Source: Methanomassiliicoccaceae archaeon
GTDB lineage: Archaea > Thermoplasmatota > Thermoplasmata > Methanomassiliicoccales > Methanomethylophilaceae
Length of the DNA: 5,817 nt
Reading direction: 5' to 3'
NCBI GenBank assembly: GCA_009780795.1
Contig: WQZJ01000071.1
Coordinates: 1 to 5,817 of the forward strand
The notes beneath the pieces were generated by a model, which worked only from the letters and a program-made list of their open reading frames with translations, was not told where the DNA came from and ran no database searches. Each line of letters starts with the position of its first letter. The first letter of the stretch is position 1. A program made the position numbers and the translations under genes. Of this stretch, positions 5,148 to 5,817 are shown piece after piece.

Positions 5148-5711
5148 TCACATAAGTTTTGACTGTTTCGTCTCTGCTATCAGATGTCTGGAATCCGTGG
5201 AATCGAGCAGGACCGTTATCAGAACGTCCGACAGCTTATCGGAAAGGTCGTTCGCCGGTATGACCGCGTCCTGCCCCGATATCGTGTTGCCCGCTCTCCT
5301 GAGAACTTTTTTGGCTTCGTTGATATCACCTTCGCTCACTGGGTTCCCTACAGGTCGGACCGCTCCGGCCGCCTTCAGCTCAGATTCGAACACAGGACGC
5401 TTGAACAGTCTGAAAAGTGTGAATAGAATTAGCTCATCGGCATCGCCGGACACCTTGCGGCATGCCTTCCCCACCTGCTCATATATGCTGTCGGGAAGGT
5501 GTTTTGAGACCTGATATATCTTGGAAGGAGGTATGTCGCGCTCACGTAGATGCCCCATGTCCGCCATCGCTCTCAAGTAGCCTGTCAGTATCAGACGGTG
5601 GTGCTTGAACCCTTTCGATTCAAGTTCTTTGGCTAGAGCGCTTATCGATATGCCGTCGCGGCCGAGGCATTCCATCACTATTCGGTTGAAATCCTTTTCC
5701 GGATTGAACAT
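5148..5711 (-). CDS. Winged-helix domain protein of unknown function
   Basis: The 187-residue product is soluble, with no signal or membrane segment. Residues 7-68 read as a winged helix-turn-helix: RIVMECLGRDG, ISISALAKELESKG as the first helices, HHRLILTGYLRAMADMGHL as the recognition-like helix, and a short hairpin (RERDIPPSKIYQV). The rest (about 75-145) is helical with KPVFES-like and EAKKVLRRAG segments that could be a second helical or winged domain. I do not recognise a named family. It may be a DNA-binding regulator or a winged-helix protein that binds another macromolecule. The start at ATG 5711 has AGGAT 4 nt upstream. Marker 2 follows 54 bp downstream on the same strand but appears to have its own promoter. 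Confidence 0.75.
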   Translation of the reverse strand: MFNPEKDFNRIVMECLGRDGISISALAKELESKGFKHHRLILTGYLRAMADMGHLRERDIPPSKIYQVSKHLPDSIYEQVGKACRKVSGDADELILFTLFRLFKRPVFESELKAAGAVRPVGNPVSEGDINEAKKVLRRAGNTISGQDAVIPANDLSDKLSDVLITVLLDSTDSRHLIAETKQSKLM

Positions 5712-5737
5712 CGTTATCCTGGTAACAGACCTGATAA

Positions 5738-5744
5738 CTTAAAT
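5738..5744 (-). promoter_or_regulatory. Candidate TATA box for the winged-helix gene (proximal)
   Basis: ATTTAAG on the minus strand would place the RNA start near 5715, almost at the ATG. That would exclude the AGGAT ribosome-binding site (5716-5720) from the mRNA, so this promoter and that site are unlikely to be used together. Confidence 0.3.
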
Positions 5745-5771
5745 CTTGCCCAGACCGGCGGTGCGCACTTC

Positions 5772-5779
5772 GTATAAAT
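5772..5779. promoter_or_regulatory. Bidirectional TATA-like element near the right edge
   Basis: GTATAAAT on the plus strand reads ATTTATAC on the minus strand. Leftward, it would start RNA near 5750 and give the winged-helix gene a leader of about 40 nt that includes AGGAT. Rightward, it would start RNA near 5800 for a gene beyond the window. The palindrome GTGCGCAC (5761-5768) lies next to it. Confidence 0.35.
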
Positions 5780-5817
5780 GTCCCTCCGTTTCGTGCACAG
5801 AGCGTTAACACTGAAAG

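Overview
The window looks like part of a methanogenic archaeon's chromosome. It carries the gene for methanogenesis marker protein 2, archaeal-type promoters (AT-rich TATA elements about 25 bp before the inferred RNA starts), an archaeal-type SRP (7S) RNA gene, and a surface-protein style (N-terminal anchor, short repeat domain, C-terminal helix ending in a basic tail) that I associate with Thermoplasmatota of the order Methanomassiliicoccales. The order-level placement is inference; 'methanogen' is better supported.

Left part (1-2340). The 3' end of a phenylacetate-CoA ligase-type adenylating enzyme (+) converges on a sodium:solute symporter gene (-). Immediately upstream of the symporter, overlapping it by 8 nt, is a 35-codon gene for a one-helix protein of the kind that accompanies SSS transporters in archaea. 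The two are almost certainly translated from one mRNA whose TATA box lies near 2391-2398. A hairpin followed by a T-rich stretch ends the symporter transcript.

Middle (2340-3760). A 350-bp intergenic region holds divergent promoters, a strong 28-nt hairpin and a possible small RNA. It is followed by a 137-aa membrane-anchored protein with only one RCC1 repeat. Next comes a 456-bp internally deleted insertion sequence of the ISL3 family. Perfect 23-bp inverted repeats bracket the C-terminal third of a transposase that also carries an in-frame TGA.

Right part (3760-5817). The deleted element ends 16 bp before the TATA box of the SRP RNA gene (about 3803-4119). The 3' end of that RNA overlaps, on the opposite strand, the end of the methanogenesis marker 2 gene. 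Upstream of marker 2 on the same strand is a conserved-looking winged-helix protein of unknown function. The last 70 bp contain promoter-like sequence facing both ways.

I do not see a CRISPR array, a defence system or a clearly new multi-gene system. The features most worth following up are the mini-IS beside the SRP RNA promoter, the tiny symporter partner, the single-repeat RCC1 protein and the possible small RNA.
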